Source of the DNA: Urechis unicinctus
Lineage: Eukaryota; Annelida; Polychaeta; Xenopneusta; Urechidae
DNA length: 64,000 nucleotides
Direction: 5' to 3'
Assembly (NCBI GenBank): GCA_034190875.2
Contig: CM067348.1
Coordinates: 3,760,404-3,824,403, forward strand
The position numbers and the translations under genes are program-made. Below, piece after piece: positions 52,201-64,000 of the stretch. Below the pieces are notes generated by a model. The model was not told where the DNA came from and did not search any database. It saw nothing but the letters and a program-made list of their open reading frames with translations. Every line of letters begins with the position of its first letter. Positions within the stretch are counted from its first letter, which is position 1.

Positions 52201-52700
52201 TTATTGCTAAGAGTATTGTTATGTTTTAGAAAGGAATCGTCAAACGAGAGCAGCAATGTATGCCGAGACCATTGATGTGCACTCTATTTGCTTATATGTG
52301 CATTTGTTCACGATGACCACATGAAGATAAGAATAAAAATGTTGCATTTTTATATCGCACCAGAAAATTGTGTCCCTATCCAATTTCTCACCTTGCATAG
52401 GACAGAATAAGAAGCGAACCAATTGATGCGCATATCATTTACAAGAAGGACATGGGTTCATTAATCATCCAAACTGCTGCCGTTTGAATGACATGACATT
52501 AGTTTACACAAGTAAGTAGATAGTAAACAGTCGCTGCTATAATAGCGGCTTATTAATTTGTAACATTGTTCTGTTTTGACGGAATCGACTGATCTTTGTA
52601 GAATTCAACATCTGTTGGGTTATGATTCGCTTAGTACCTGTAAATTGCATATTGTCCAATGCAATATTTTTCTTCACGATTGTCATGGATCAAACGAGGT
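43300..52700. repeat. Old tandem duplication, unit 2
   Basis: Diverged partner of 33200-43100 (pairs listed there). Open frames such as 43333-43593, 44782-45199 and 47465-47893 lack known domains and are not kept open in unit 1, so they are probably chance. Confidence 0.6.
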
Positions 52701-55276
52701 CAGACTGAGCATTTATCGCAACGATTCTTCGTTAGTCAGTTGTGTACATAAATATACCAGTCGAATGATACTGTGATGACCAATGTGTCGTCCTTGCAAC
52801 ACCACCATCATCGCTTTGGATCAATATGGCAGTAGCTTCATCGCTTAGGTTCGCGAGCAATAATGCCCCATTAATCAGGTTCTATTTTTGCAGGCGATGA
52901 GAATTGACAGATTCCCATAACAATAAACATACGCCTAAGGCCGGCAGATGTGTCAACATGCACCACATTTATGCAAACTGATATTGTTCCATGTTAGCAT
53001 CACATAAAGAAAACAGTGCGATCCATGGGATACCCGAGATACGCTTATCAAAGATTATATCAATGTAACGACTATAGATGACTTTGCTGTATTTATTCCA
53101 CAGACAATACCAAGTACCATAGAAAAGAATTTTTTCGTAATAACAATATTTTAAAAGAATCTACTACGTGATACATTACACCTGACCATGTTTTACGGGG
53201 ATTCTAAATAAAAACCAAGCAAAAGAGCATCAGTACACGGAGCTGAAATAAAATTGCAGGACGAATACAAAATGGCTATGAAAGCTGAAAGATGTACTTG
53301 GTCTTCGCGAATGAGTGAATTTCAATCTGAAGAGGGGTAACTCTATGATAGAAATGCAACCTAAGACATACAATTCTCCATATTCTTCTTAAAATAATAG
53401 TTTACAGGTTTAATGTCATGCATATGTAGCCGCCATATTGCTTGTGGTATTCATTGATGGCATGCATATTTTGTCAAGGCAGAAATGATCTTGTTCTTCC
53501 GTTTATATCATACACTGCTTACAGCAGTATGGCAATTCTCTACCTCATTTTCTCTTCATTTATCGAAGATCCACGATTCGTTTAGTGATTCAAAATCTGT
53601 TCTCTAAAAAGATGGCTGGCTGCTTAATATGAAATAACATGAATAAATGGCCGAAATCGCATTAACGAATTCGACGCAATCTGTTTTAACGATATATGAC
53701 AACGCAGTTGAGAATGAATGGCTACAGATAATTTCTAACGTTGATCTCGTTGAGCTCGCGTCGTCTGCTGCTGGTATTCCTCGGGTTGTCGATGTCTAGG
53801 TGCTGGTGTCAAATACATATGACGGACTCGGATAGCATGAAGTACATCCAACCAGTTTTCTAATGTCGCAATAGAATAAGTTGATTAACCCATAAAATAT
53901 GCCTTCTGCATTGGCCAGCCTTTCTAAAGATATCATCGGATAGGAGAGAAGAAATGGTACTGGCTAAAAGGACCCCCGGTATGCGCAAATGCTCTATCAT
54001 TGTGTCAAATATCTAACTGAACTGGTATGTCTTTGCTCTTTGGATATAACCGAACTCAACGTCAACAGATGACGTGGTTTATGTATCGGCTACAGCTCGC
54101 CGACTCGATTTGCCTAGCAATACTGATTATGGACAGTGGTTCACTAAATGTTTGCAACAAGGAAATGCTCAAAACGTTTGTTGTCAATCACAAAGCTCCT
54201 GTGCCACATCTTTGGTTTGTGAGTAAGTCCGCAGGTGGTGATTAAACAGCGTCAATTGTACAGACGCACCTGTTGCTGCTTGGAATGTGACAGAATGGTA
54301 AATCAGTTACCAGTAAACAACAAACAGTAAGAATGGCAACATGTTGCCCCACGTCAATCAAATGTAGCAACGTTTTGACACAGCAGAAATGCTAGCCATG
54401 CAAACATCAAAGAGTGGTGTAATTGGTTGGAAGTCGGTACAGTTAGAGCTATGAAGTCCTGGGTAGCTGTATCTACAATTATAGGCGCTGATATATATAT
54501 ACTTACAATACATTCATCGCAGTGGTAGTGATAATGCCTAGATTTAATCGCAGCGGAACGACCACTATGATTTGGTCTATGTCATCGTCATGATGAATTT
54601 CATAATCAAACTGCGTCGCGGCGAACGACTTGTATTTGTTGATTATTTGTATTTCAAAGGCTTAATGTAAATCACGCTGCAAAACAAGTGGTAATGGTTA
54701 GCTGTAGATTTAAATATATGCGGCGCCATTGTAAAGTATAGTGCCAGTGCACCACAGCCTCCAAACGGGAGCTCTTATTGTGTACATGCTGTGAATGTTA
54801 TGGTACATATAATAACATGGAGAGTAATACATTTGATATTAAAAGTTGTGCATTAACCCTTATTATTCAACATAAATTTGTAATAAAAATGCAGTGTTTC
54901 GTAGCGTTTTAGCTAATTAGCAGAATCGATATATCTGGTGCTAAGCTTGCACCCATTTAATCAATGGGGAGAACGTCGTTGTACATGTTGAGTAGTACTG
55001 AGGCATATTAAGACGATCATTATCATTAAATTAGATCAAAAAGGTGAAAGTAATAACTTCAACATGGCGATAACTGAGATAGCATCAGAACGCTTCATTA
55101 CATAGGCAGTTTGAAAGAGGGGCTCAAAAGGAGTTACACTCAATTGAGGCAAACGAAATATAAAAATTGCCTTTTATGCACCGTTTTCTAGTCAAACACG
55201 TGCGTGGGTATGACAAGGTTTATACAAAACTATGATATATAATACAATGCAAAAGCACATCTAAGACAATGTGATG
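52701..55276. other. No gene seen; contains a third copy of a repeat at 53.9-54.2 kb
   Basis: 53925-54240 matches 23640-23960 and 30285-30560. A shared core runs from TAACTGAACTGGT-like sequence to a CTGATTATGGACA-like segment. Otherwise AT-rich with no recognised exon. Confidence 0.5.
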
Positions 55277-55520
55277 GCTTGATGGGTGTGCAGGTCTGTC
55301 TCGCTCATTTGATCCATGGACTGATGGCTTCAGATTGTAAAGTCAGGATTGTTGGGTATGGACATCTGATAACGTCAATCCTATGTCGCGTGAATTTGCA
55401 CATTGGTCTACCTCGATGGAGGATGAAGATAAGTGGCAACTACTGTAGACATTACACCTACGCCATCTGCGCCAAGACACATGCCAACAGTAACTAAATC
55501 AGTGTCTACTGTATCTGTAT
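55277..55520 (+). other. Chimera of lectin exon and Polinton gene pieces
   Basis: 55277-55433 matches 6094-6250 (lectin unit 1 exon 2 with its acceptor, including the same TAA) with two differences seen. 55434-55518 matches 10563-10645 (Polinton coiled-coil relic, opposite to its coding strand) with about five differences. The two pieces are joined without spacer and keep the order and orientation they have at the left locus, where they lie 4.3 kb apart. Neither part is functional. Confidence 0.85.
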
Positions 55521-55527
55521 GTTTGTT

Positions 55528-56923
55528 AACTTGGCGAATCGCTTCGCCAAGTTATCTTGGACAAGGTCTTCCAATAAGTGAAAAACTAGTATCTCGAATT
55601 ACTCCGTTAACAATGGTCGAAATGTTACATAATTTACATCATTGTGTAGCTCATTCTAATTGCAAACTTTTTCTTTACATATGTTGCCATCGAATCAACA
55701 GTTTGCCCAAGTGCCTGAGGTCGAAAAAATCGTGGTATCAGTCCAAATGTCAACAAATGTTTTATGAATATTTCGAAAGCTTATAAAACCGTCAATACAT
55801 GTCCGATGGTAATAAAAATTGGTACATAGGTTTTGCGTGAAATATTGAGACGTATCCTAAGATATCATGCATGTCAATGACGTCACTTCCGGTGACGAAA
55901 ACATCAAAATTTTCAAAAAATGACACAAGCTCAATGCTCAATACTGCTTTAGAATTCCATTTTAAAACAGTTAAGATATTCTGAATGTGTGATGTAAACG
56001 TTTTCTAAATATACTTAGTTGTAAATAATGCATTAATAAAAAAATTGTAGCAGGTTGAAAATTACTGATAGCCAAAATCTCTAAACTTTTTAATTTCGCA
56101 ATTTATTCACTAATTATTGTCTGATCGTATCAAAATTAACATTTTCCAAATTCTGATACAATAACCAAACTTTGATTATTGACATATGATCTCAAAATAT
56201 ATGTCGTTTTCAAATAGCGTTGAGTAAAAAAAACAAATTTTACTAAGTCGGTTTTCGTCAAATTTTCGATTGCTTGTAAAATCGACAATATGCGTTCGAC
56301 GGTCATAAAACGTGGGTCAAATCTTATCATGGAGAGTGTCAACCGAATTATAGTTCTTTAGGGGAAGTCGCTGACGTCATTTCTGGTCACAAACGAATAC
56401 AGGTTCAAATGGGACTGAAATCTGAAGTTATCACGTCGTGCATCCGTCGTGAATAATCGTATTGTGAATTGGTTTACTCTCGAAGGAAGACCATTCAATT
56501 CTGAATTTATGACTAAATCGTGGCTGATGTTAATACCCGACCGTTTTCACAAAAAGTAAGTTTGAAGCACAATGGGTGTCATTTCTGCTGGCTCTTCAGT
56601 AGTTTGTTAACAACAGCCGACCTGTCGCGCAACACAAAGGTCCTAGCTGCTCCGCGCTTGGCTTGCGGGGCGCAGAAAGTATGGCAGGCCACGGTACTAT
56701 TAAACAAAATATGCTTTTCCTTGTGTCAGCCAAATCATTGTCAATCTATCATGGACCCGAAAACATGATTCCTTTAATAAATTTTATCGCTTATAAGATC
56801 ATCAATATACATGCGATGGTCATGAAAATTAGTTGAATTGTAATTGCCAAAAATTTAAAATCCTAAAAAAACTTGGTCAATTATGGGCCGATTCTGAAAT
56901 TTCTTGATAAAGTTCGCCAAGTT
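55528..56923. mobile_element. Putative non-autonomous element with palindromic end motif
   Basis: AACTTGGCGAA at 55528-55538 is followed after four bases by its reverse complement (55543-55553), forming an 11-bp hairpin. The motif recurs as TTCGCCAAGTT at 56913-56923. Between them is AT-rich non-coding DNA containing two related stretches (ACATGTCCGATGGTAATAAA near 55799 and ACATGCGATGGTCATGAAAA near 56809). No transposase is seen. The ends and class (MITE-like or Helitron-like) are uncertain. Confidence 0.45.
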
Positions 56924-57390
56924 TCCCAATGTGTTCATGGGCCTCTTGCATTTAACGTTGGTTAGCTTCTGAATCAATATTTGTTAAATATTGTTTTTTG
57001 TGTCGCGATACATAACGCAGTTTTCAATATATTTTTGTATTTATTTTTTTAAATTGAATGTGTCAAGGATGCTCAGGACCCAGAGGTTTTATTTTGACCT
57101 TGATTGTAAACTAAGGTCATGGTCAAACTTATTAATAGGAATATTTACTTCTTATTTTTCTCTTGCGATACAGATCGCAATTTTCGAAATATTTTTTTTA
57201 ATTGGAAGATGCTGATGATGCGCAGAACCCAGAGCCTTTGTTCTCTATGAATCAACTTCAAGGTCATTAAAGAAATCGTCAATATCTCCCGTGGTAATTG
57301 TTTGATGATGACTGTTGCATGTTATGGAAGCCTAATCCAATCGCAAACTTTTGAAAAATATGTCATATTTAAAATTTGAAAGTTAAGTGA
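56924..57390. repeat. Diverged repeat pair
   Basis: 57003-57090 and 57165-57240 share the order CGATACA, TTTTC-A-ATATTTTT, GATGCTCAGGACCCAGAGG-like. The stretch includes TGACCTTGA/AAGGTCAT words typical of an abundant invertebrate repeat. It may be an outer part of the 55.5 kb element. Confidence 0.55.
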
Positions 57391-57610
57391 ATGTCATATG
57401 GCGTGGGGGTGGGGGGGGATGGGGTTAGTGAATGTCATAAGGCTGGTGGACTAGTGAATGTTATAAGGCTGGGGGGGAGGGTATTAGTGAATTGACAGAT
57501 ACGTGCAGGAGTGAGTTAGTAAATGATCGAGTAAGTGAATGTTTGACTGGGTAGACGAGTGAGTGAACGGATAGGTTAGTGTATGTGTACGTGAATGAAC
57601 GGTTGCGGGT
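57391..57610. repeat. G-rich and AGTGAATG-type minisatellite
   Basis: Units with TTAGTGAATGTCATAAGGCTGG-like sequence (shown in part) separated by short G runs pass into degenerate GAGTGA/AGTGAATG words. Confidence 0.7.
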
Positions 57611-58096
57611 TAAAGCCTGAGTATACCGTTTTTTTGTTCAGAGCAGAAACATATTGTCGATAAAGTTATTGGAGACAAGACAGACAACGGCACAAAGAAA
57701 CAGCGGACGCTCATATTGATCGCCTGCCAATCACAAGAACCACAACTTCATTGCGTCAACATTTCTATGTTTGTGGAAGACCGAGCAAACTTACCTATGA
57801 TCTTCTAGTACTTTGAGATAAATTGCTCTACGCATGTAAGACGATGAATTTGGTTAAACTATGAAATCTTCATTCAATTGGGCACGTCTTTCCCACACTC
57901 ACCTGGCTACGTATCAAAAGCTGCGCGATAAGCCTATCTATCATATAGAGTCAATGCTTGACAAATTACGAGCATAGGAAAAGTAATCAGCGAAGAGCCA
58001 CTGTTTGTCATACACAATCGACCACCACCCGTCGTTTATGTATGATCAATTATTTTGACCCGATCATTTGTTATGATTATGGACTGTTTAACTATA
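57611..58096. other. No gene seen
   Basis: Mixed-composition DNA without a recognised exon. Confidence 0.45.
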
Positions 58097-58315
<219 letters not shown>

Positions 58316-58756
58316 CTCAATTAGATTGACAGCAGAACCGTTACATTGAAATGATGGCAGCCGAGCGTTTAGGTGAGACCCCACACTGACCAAACTCGAC
58401 CACGGTGATCTGGTGACGTCACGCATGAGATGGCTCATGGGACGACCATATTATCGCGCAGTCCTATGCCTCCCATTTTATATGCGTAGTACCCGGCCTA
58501 CTCTTTTGAATGCAGCGCGCGCTGTCCTCTCGCTTTTAGTCGCTATCATCAATGTTGATTAGTTCCATCACGGACGGCACCCACCCCGCCACGCTGACCC
58601 ACTGTTGTAAATGCAGGCTGTCTTCTGGTACGAGAATTTATGATCCTTATGTCAAGGTAGTCCTTCAAACGTAATCTTCTCCAACAAGCTTGAACTTAGA
58701 ATAATCATGGAGGATTTGTGTGTAACCATTTTCAGCTAAAACATCATAATAGCCAT
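58316..58756. other. GC-richer spacer with unrecognised minus-strand frame
   Basis: 58320-58630 is GC-richer than its surroundings (GCAGCGCGCGCTGTCCTCTC) and carries a TGACGTCA at 58414-58421. A minus-strand frame reads NGYYDVLAENGYTQILHDYS, then KFKLVGEDYV and stop near 58667. It looks protein-like and could be the end of another element gene joined to the Polinton fragment. Not recognised. Confidence 0.4.
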
Positions 58757-59683
58757 TGACTTTGAGAAGAACCTGTACAAGTTGATAAACTACTCTGTGT
58801 TGGGTAAGACAACGGAGAATCTCTTCAAGGCGCGTTGACGTTAAGATTGCGCGCAAGGCAGCAGGGAAAAATACGCAAGATTGTGGCCAGTCCCACCTTT
58901 GCTCGTCACAAAGCAGTCCATAACGACCTGGCAGCTATCCACATGCACAAGACTCACCTTGTATTAAACCGCCCAGTGTATGTGCATCCTTGACCTCCCC
59001 AAGCACCTAATTTACGACTTCTATTACAACACAATGAAGTCCAGATATGGTTGCAATCTTGGCATACTATACACAGACATGGACTAGCTGCTTATGGAGA
59101 TCCGCACAGCTGACGTGTACACAGACATGCAAGAGGACCTCACCCACTGATACCAGCAACTACTCACCTGATCACACACCCCACACCGACACTAATAAGA
59201 AGATCTTGGGGAAAATGAAGGATGAGGGCGCCGATGTACCTATCTAATAGTATGTTGGCCTGCACCCCAAGATGTAATCGATCCTGATGGCTGACGAGGA
59301 TGATATCAGAAAGGCAAAGGTAATGATGAAAGTTGTGGTTAAGAAGCACCTACGCCATGCACAGTACATTTAGTCTCTGTTCACAAGGAAACAGTACCGC
59401 CATGGTATAAACATGCCACGCAGTGATGGTCATAAGATATATGGTCGGCGTTTCAACAAAGTTGTCACTCTCCCCGTTTGACTCAAAGCGGTGTATAGCA
59501 GCAAACGGCGTAGACACCTTGACCTAAGGTCACGTGAGGCCCGAGTCCGCTACACTGTATTTGCTTACGACCCGTGTAACCCTGTTTTGGGGGTCACCTT
59601 AGAAAGCACAAAAATATGTAGGCCGTAATTAGTGGTGTAGTGTAGATGAGTGGGGGTGCACCAGAGCCACCACTCTCTCTACT
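58757..59683 (+). mobile_element. Polinton 3' fragment: polymerase end and right inverted repeat
   Basis: Duplicate of 15207-16156. It starts in the polymerase relic (FEKNLYKLINYSVLGKTTEN), has motif C as YTDMD then TAG (59083-59097), so the second Asp survives here although the gene is dead, and ends with MPRSDGHKIYGRRFNKVVTL and the terminal CTCTCTACT. Many stops and frameshifts. Confidence 0.85.
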
Positions 59684-59746
59684 AATATTTAAGATATTGT
59701 CGCATATACATATCCGTCCCCGAGATAAATATATATATAATTAGAT

Positions 59747-59919
<173 letters not shown>

Positions 59920-60034
59920 GAGTGAATGCGTGTGTGTTTGTATGTGTATGTGTGTGTGTGTTTGTTCATGTGTGTATTGTGTTTTCGTTAGGTCAGTAAG
60001 AGTTCATAACCAAGATGTGTTGTTGCGTCAATAG

Positions 60035-60614
60035 CACCGTTACCACCTGGTTTCTACGCACTGGCCAATCACCTGGGTCATGACTACCTGTTGGATATGA
60101 CCCCAGTTAGTTGGTTTCAAGCACGTGACCTCTGTTACTCGTATGGATACCGTGTTGCGCGCATTGAACATGAAGTCGAGCACCTAGCGGTTGTGAACTG
60201 GATCAAAAGTAACTTGCGTAAGTAGCAGTTGACAAGGTAAATTCTCTCATATGCCTTTATTAAGTACGCATCCCAAATCGAGTAAAAACATCTGTAATTT
60301 TAAACTGCAGATCTCACTCGCAGAGACTACATATGGATAGATGGTCTTCGCATGCGTGGAGGTAGAACTAACTGTTTTGTGTGGACTGCTGACGAAATTT
60401 CCACGTGTCAAGTGGTTTTAATTATTGGTCATCCCTACAACCCGATGATTTCTCCGGTGAAGACTGTCTTAGTCTGTAACAATTATATGATTACCGCTGG
60501 AACGATAGCTGTTGCGAAACAGAGTTACCGTTTATTTGCAAAAAGAGACATGATGAAGTGGTGGTGCGTGGTCCGGAAATTTGTGAAATAATAAATTCTG
60601 TCATTTGTCCGTAG
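60035..60614 (+). pseudogene. C-type lectin unit 5, duplicate of the intact gene's last two exons
   Basis: Exon 1 (60035-60217, 183 nt as in the intact gene) is open and reads LPPGFYALANHLGHDYLLDM and RDLCYSYGYRVARIEHEVEH. Exon 2 (60311-60614) has a one-base loss in the TLSSG segment (ACGTGTCAAG) and a TAA where the intact gene has Tyr in DCVSLY. It then reads YRWNDSCCETELPFICKKR and ends EIINSVICP. No signal-peptide or neck exon exists upstream, because the duplication begins inside the Polinton. WND is kept, the QPD codons are present but out of frame. Confidence 0.87.
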
Positions 60615-62354
60615 TGGACACTCTATATTCAGCTGCATGTCAATTGATGGTCATGTACGCATCTAAGTCTTTTCTACGTGTATTCTGTGATAACCACAAT
60701 CCTATGTGATATATCAGCATAGCGTGCTATGGATGAAATTTGCTCAACATCACCTTTGAACATGAACAACACGAACAGACCCTAGGAAAATTGTGCTCTT
60801 TAGTGATTAGGGCGATAATCATAGCATATATAGGAAGATTGTTACTGGTGTAAACATGACTCTATATGCTACATCAGGAAATGTCCTAGTTGTTGATATT
60901 TACTGCAAGAATGTCCCTACGTAATAGATAATGATAGCGTATATTAGAAGATTGTATCTATTGTAAAACTTTACTCTGCGTGTCAGAGAATGTAGATTTT
61001 CGGCCGTTACTTGTTGATGTGTTTTATTCCTGTCTGATGATTTTACATTAAGAATATCCCTACATTATTGTTCACACTAAGTATATTATGATTAATGATT
61101 ATCATTCTCGCATATACCCACCCAAGATACAGATAATTACACTCGTTAGTCGCAATGAACCAATAGTGCGACATATCATGGGTGACCTGGCTTGCACAGT
61201 GGTGTATGGAATAAATGATTCATTAACAGCTAAAACCAGATTTGTTTATTGGGAATATTACAGGTTAATGTCATGTGTACATTGTCTTTCCCCATGATAA
61301 CTAGTGGCACAGAACAGCGTCTGCTTGTGACGTCATATAATTCGATCCAGATAGTGCTAAAGTAATGCGATGCTTCAATAGCATACGGTTTTTCTTTAAC
61401 AAAGATCTATAAAACTGAGATAATGGTAAAAAACCGTTAATGGTCTCTACAGGTAGAACTCGTGCGACGAAACTGAAGATACAAGCGTAGTATAGGCATG
61501 CCTAATCCACAATTTGTCACCGTGACAAGTATTCACAGGCCCTATCATTCAACGTGTATATGCTTGGGTCCATGTAAATGTTTCTATGTGTGTGTGTGAG
61601 AGGTCATTTTCATAGTGGATGATATGGTCGCCTTAAAGCATCATATACCAGAGCCAATGCGACAATATGTCGTAAGTATACTGAGTCGTACAACTGGTGT
61701 CAATCGTGGCTTTGATTGTCATTGAGTCATCATATATTGATTGTTTTTAAATCAACTTATAGGCAAGGTAGAACCACAGTCAAGCATCTTGAAATCGGTC
61801 AGTACTTATGATCGATTGCTGATGTCACTTATTTCGACTAATACAAAGCGGTGTTTTGAATAAAATGTCGCTATATTTGTACCGTACTCCATCCAGTCGG
61901 ATTAGCTACTAAGTCTTGCGCAGCTTGTCAGATTTTCAAAGCGAAAACAACGTTTTCATAGCGCGTTGTGTGAAGGCAAATAGTCACAAAAAACTCCTTT
62001 GAACAGTAGGCAGATCGAAAATGAATAACATAGATTCAACGTAGCTCCGCTTCTTATACCTAAACATCTCCTGCTTGATTGGTCTGGTATCTCAAACGAT
62101 CAAGCTCTGTAATCAACCCGGATCCCTAAAGGCAGCTTATTCCAACAATCCATTTTGAGCTCAATCCATCTGAATCATATTTTCTAATTAGTTAGTCACA
62201 ATAGCTTTGGCAGTTGTTGACAATACCTCAGGAAATGACGCGTCATTATATCCGTTTGAAGAGACATTCGACGTCGGGTAAATTAGGGCTGAAACGAAAT
62301 AAATAAACAATTACTTGTTACTTTTACTTATTATAAAGAGATAGAGGGCACCCA
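60615..62354. other. 3' flank duplicate, no gene seen
   Basis: Closely matches 17037-18827 with small insertions and losses. Includes ATCATGGGTGACCTGGCTTG at about 61177, which matches 17598. Confidence 0.6.
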
Positions 62355-62492
62355 ATGACCGTGCAGCAACAGGGATTCTATATAACCATGGGGGGCGAAG
62401 GAAACATTAATCTAAGCACAGTATTTGAATGGACTACATTTGTAGACTTTGATGATAATCATCTGCCATATGGAATTAGGATGATTTCGTGA
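62355..62492 (+). other. Duplicate of the unrecognised 45-codon frame
   Basis: Same length and frame as 18828-18965, ATG to TGA, no stop inside. See that entry for the comparison. Confidence 0.25.
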
Positions 62493-62574
62493 ACGAATCG
62501 AATCTTAGAATTCCATATAGTCATTTGTATGCATTGCCGTAAGCTTAAACGAAGAATAATATACCCCAAAACAG

Positions 62575-62910
<336 letters not shown>

Positions 62911-62913
<3 letters not shown>

Positions 62914-64000
62914 TATATGCTTACATTTGCGCTTATAAGACTACAAAGAGTAATTTCAGTTAATTAAATGGTTACTCACCACGTCGTGGCTGCTTACATT
63001 TGCGCTTATAAGGCTACAAAGTGTGATATCACTCAAATGGTAACTTCCTTGGCTAACTCCGGAAACCAAAACATCATTCGCCATCAGTCGAAGGCGACCG
63101 TAGTGGGGAGACGTGAAACTGCAGCTCTCGTCAGTACGTGCACTCTTATGGTGGGATGCGCGATCATAGAACAAACTCAAGTACACGGCAATGCCATTAG
63201 ATGTATTAGACAAATAAAACAAGCAAACCAGTTCTTATGAAACATGTGCACGTACAGCTTGTAGGATGTGCCATAACCGTTGCCTAACGAACCGCCCATC
63301 CACAATTACTCCCACGATTACATAACCTAAGACAGACTTTTTTGTTTGTGAATGGCAACGAGGCGGAATAAAGGCCGCTATAACGTCCTCTCTTTGGAAA
63401 GATGTATCAATTACCATAAAAAGCATAAATCCCATTTTGAAATCGCTGTCAATGGCTTGGTTCTATTGATTGAGTCCAAGCTATTATTTTCATGCAAATT
63501 GTCGGCATTAAGTTTTTTGAACTCGAGTTTACTATTTCATCGCTGATGTACAATATTCAGGGTAACGTGTGATGTGATGACTGGCCGACTTGCGCTCATA
63601 TCGTAACAGTTGCATCCCCTTGTAAAAACATGCCTCCTATAAACATCATACAGCGCCATTATTGCGTCGAATCTTTAAAAAAACAACCTCTTGAATGCTT
63701 AATACTTAGCAGGCAACTTGATCTCAACTGCTTCCCATCGCTTCACACAGGGAAGGCTTTCTTTGTGGATACTAACGCTGTGTATGTGACATAGAATGCT
63801 TATGGATTACTCACTAGCATGACAAATGGATTTACAACACTTGGGGCTGATGCATTGTGGGGTTTTTTGTTGTTTATATAGTTAAGGCTCTTACGTTTGT
63901 TATAGTCCCTTGCGTTACCAGAGTCACATCAGGGCTTGTCATAGAAGCTGAGCTTACATCGATTCCTCAAATACACCCTGTTCTTAGACGAGTTTTTTTT
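62911..64000. other. Duplicate of 20.1-21.15 kb, no gene seen
   Basis: Contains the tandem dimer (62920-63050) and sequence kept nearly unchanged from the left copy. Open frames at 62968-63240 and 63235-63435 are partly kept in the left copy but match no known family. Confidence 0.5.

Noticed and set aside
55528-55553. Rho-independent terminator-like hairpin
   Set aside because: The window is eukaryotic; the palindrome recurs at the other end of a repeat and is better explained as an element border.
55433-55786. 117-codon frame crossing the chimera and the palindromic element
   Set aside because: It crosses two junctions of unrelated DNA; chance frame.

Overview
The window is eukaryotic genomic DNA, AT-rich and repeat-rich, with spliced genes and no prokaryotic gene organisation. 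The gene fragments point to a marine invertebrate, most likely a mollusc: an HSPA12-type (HSP70 family 12) pseudogene, a tandem family of small secreted C-type lectins, decayed Polinton/Maverick elements, a P2X7-intracellular-domain-like gene, THAP and FLYWCH zinc-finger remnants, and a SINE-like motif that I associate with mollusc genomes. No protein search was run, so the phylum is an inference. Layout: 1-866 is the 3' end of a broken HSPA12-like gene. 3.5-4.7 kb holds a degenerate minisatellite. 5.66-7.31 kb holds two broken C-type lectin units in tandem. 9.25-17.04 kb is the one lectin gene that reads intact: signal-peptide exon, neck exon and two CTLD exons, all joined by phase-1 introns, 666 nt and 221 aa in total. 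Its second intron is filled by a 6.65 kb Polinton relic (9505-16156) with inverted repeats of about 295 bp, an integrase pseudogene, a protein-primed PolB pseudogene, two minus-strand relic genes and a 22-bp satellite. 15.2-21.1 kb is repeated at 58.76-64.0 kb (past the right edge); that copy carries the right half of the Polinton plus only the two CTLD exons, and is broken. A further broken lectin lies at 25.0-25.6 kb. 24.1-24.46 kb holds a FLYWCH-type ORF. 21-55 kb is largely without recognisable genes but is a mosaic of old, diverged duplications: about 21-24 kb with 28-30.6 kb and 53.9-54.2 kb; about 33.2-43.1 kb with 43.3-52.7 kb. Inside that mosaic, 39.05-39.87 kb is a three-exon P2X7-domain-like pseudogene facing two THAP zinc-finger remnants on the minus strand. 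At 55.28-55.52 kb a short chimera fuses a piece of lectin exon to a piece of a Polinton gene, next to a 1.4 kb element marked by an 11-bp palindromic motif. Working view: the locus is a C-type lectin cluster that has grown by duplication and been eroded by mobile elements. The surviving gene predicts a secreted, Ca2+-dependent lectin with QPD and WND motifs (galactose-type specificity by family rules). I did not find a clearly new biological system. The most unusual items are the intact lectin gene carrying a Polinton next to its splice donor, the Polinton inverted repeats that contain the end of the polymerase gene, the chimeric segment at 55.3 kb, and the P2X7-like/THAP convergent pair.
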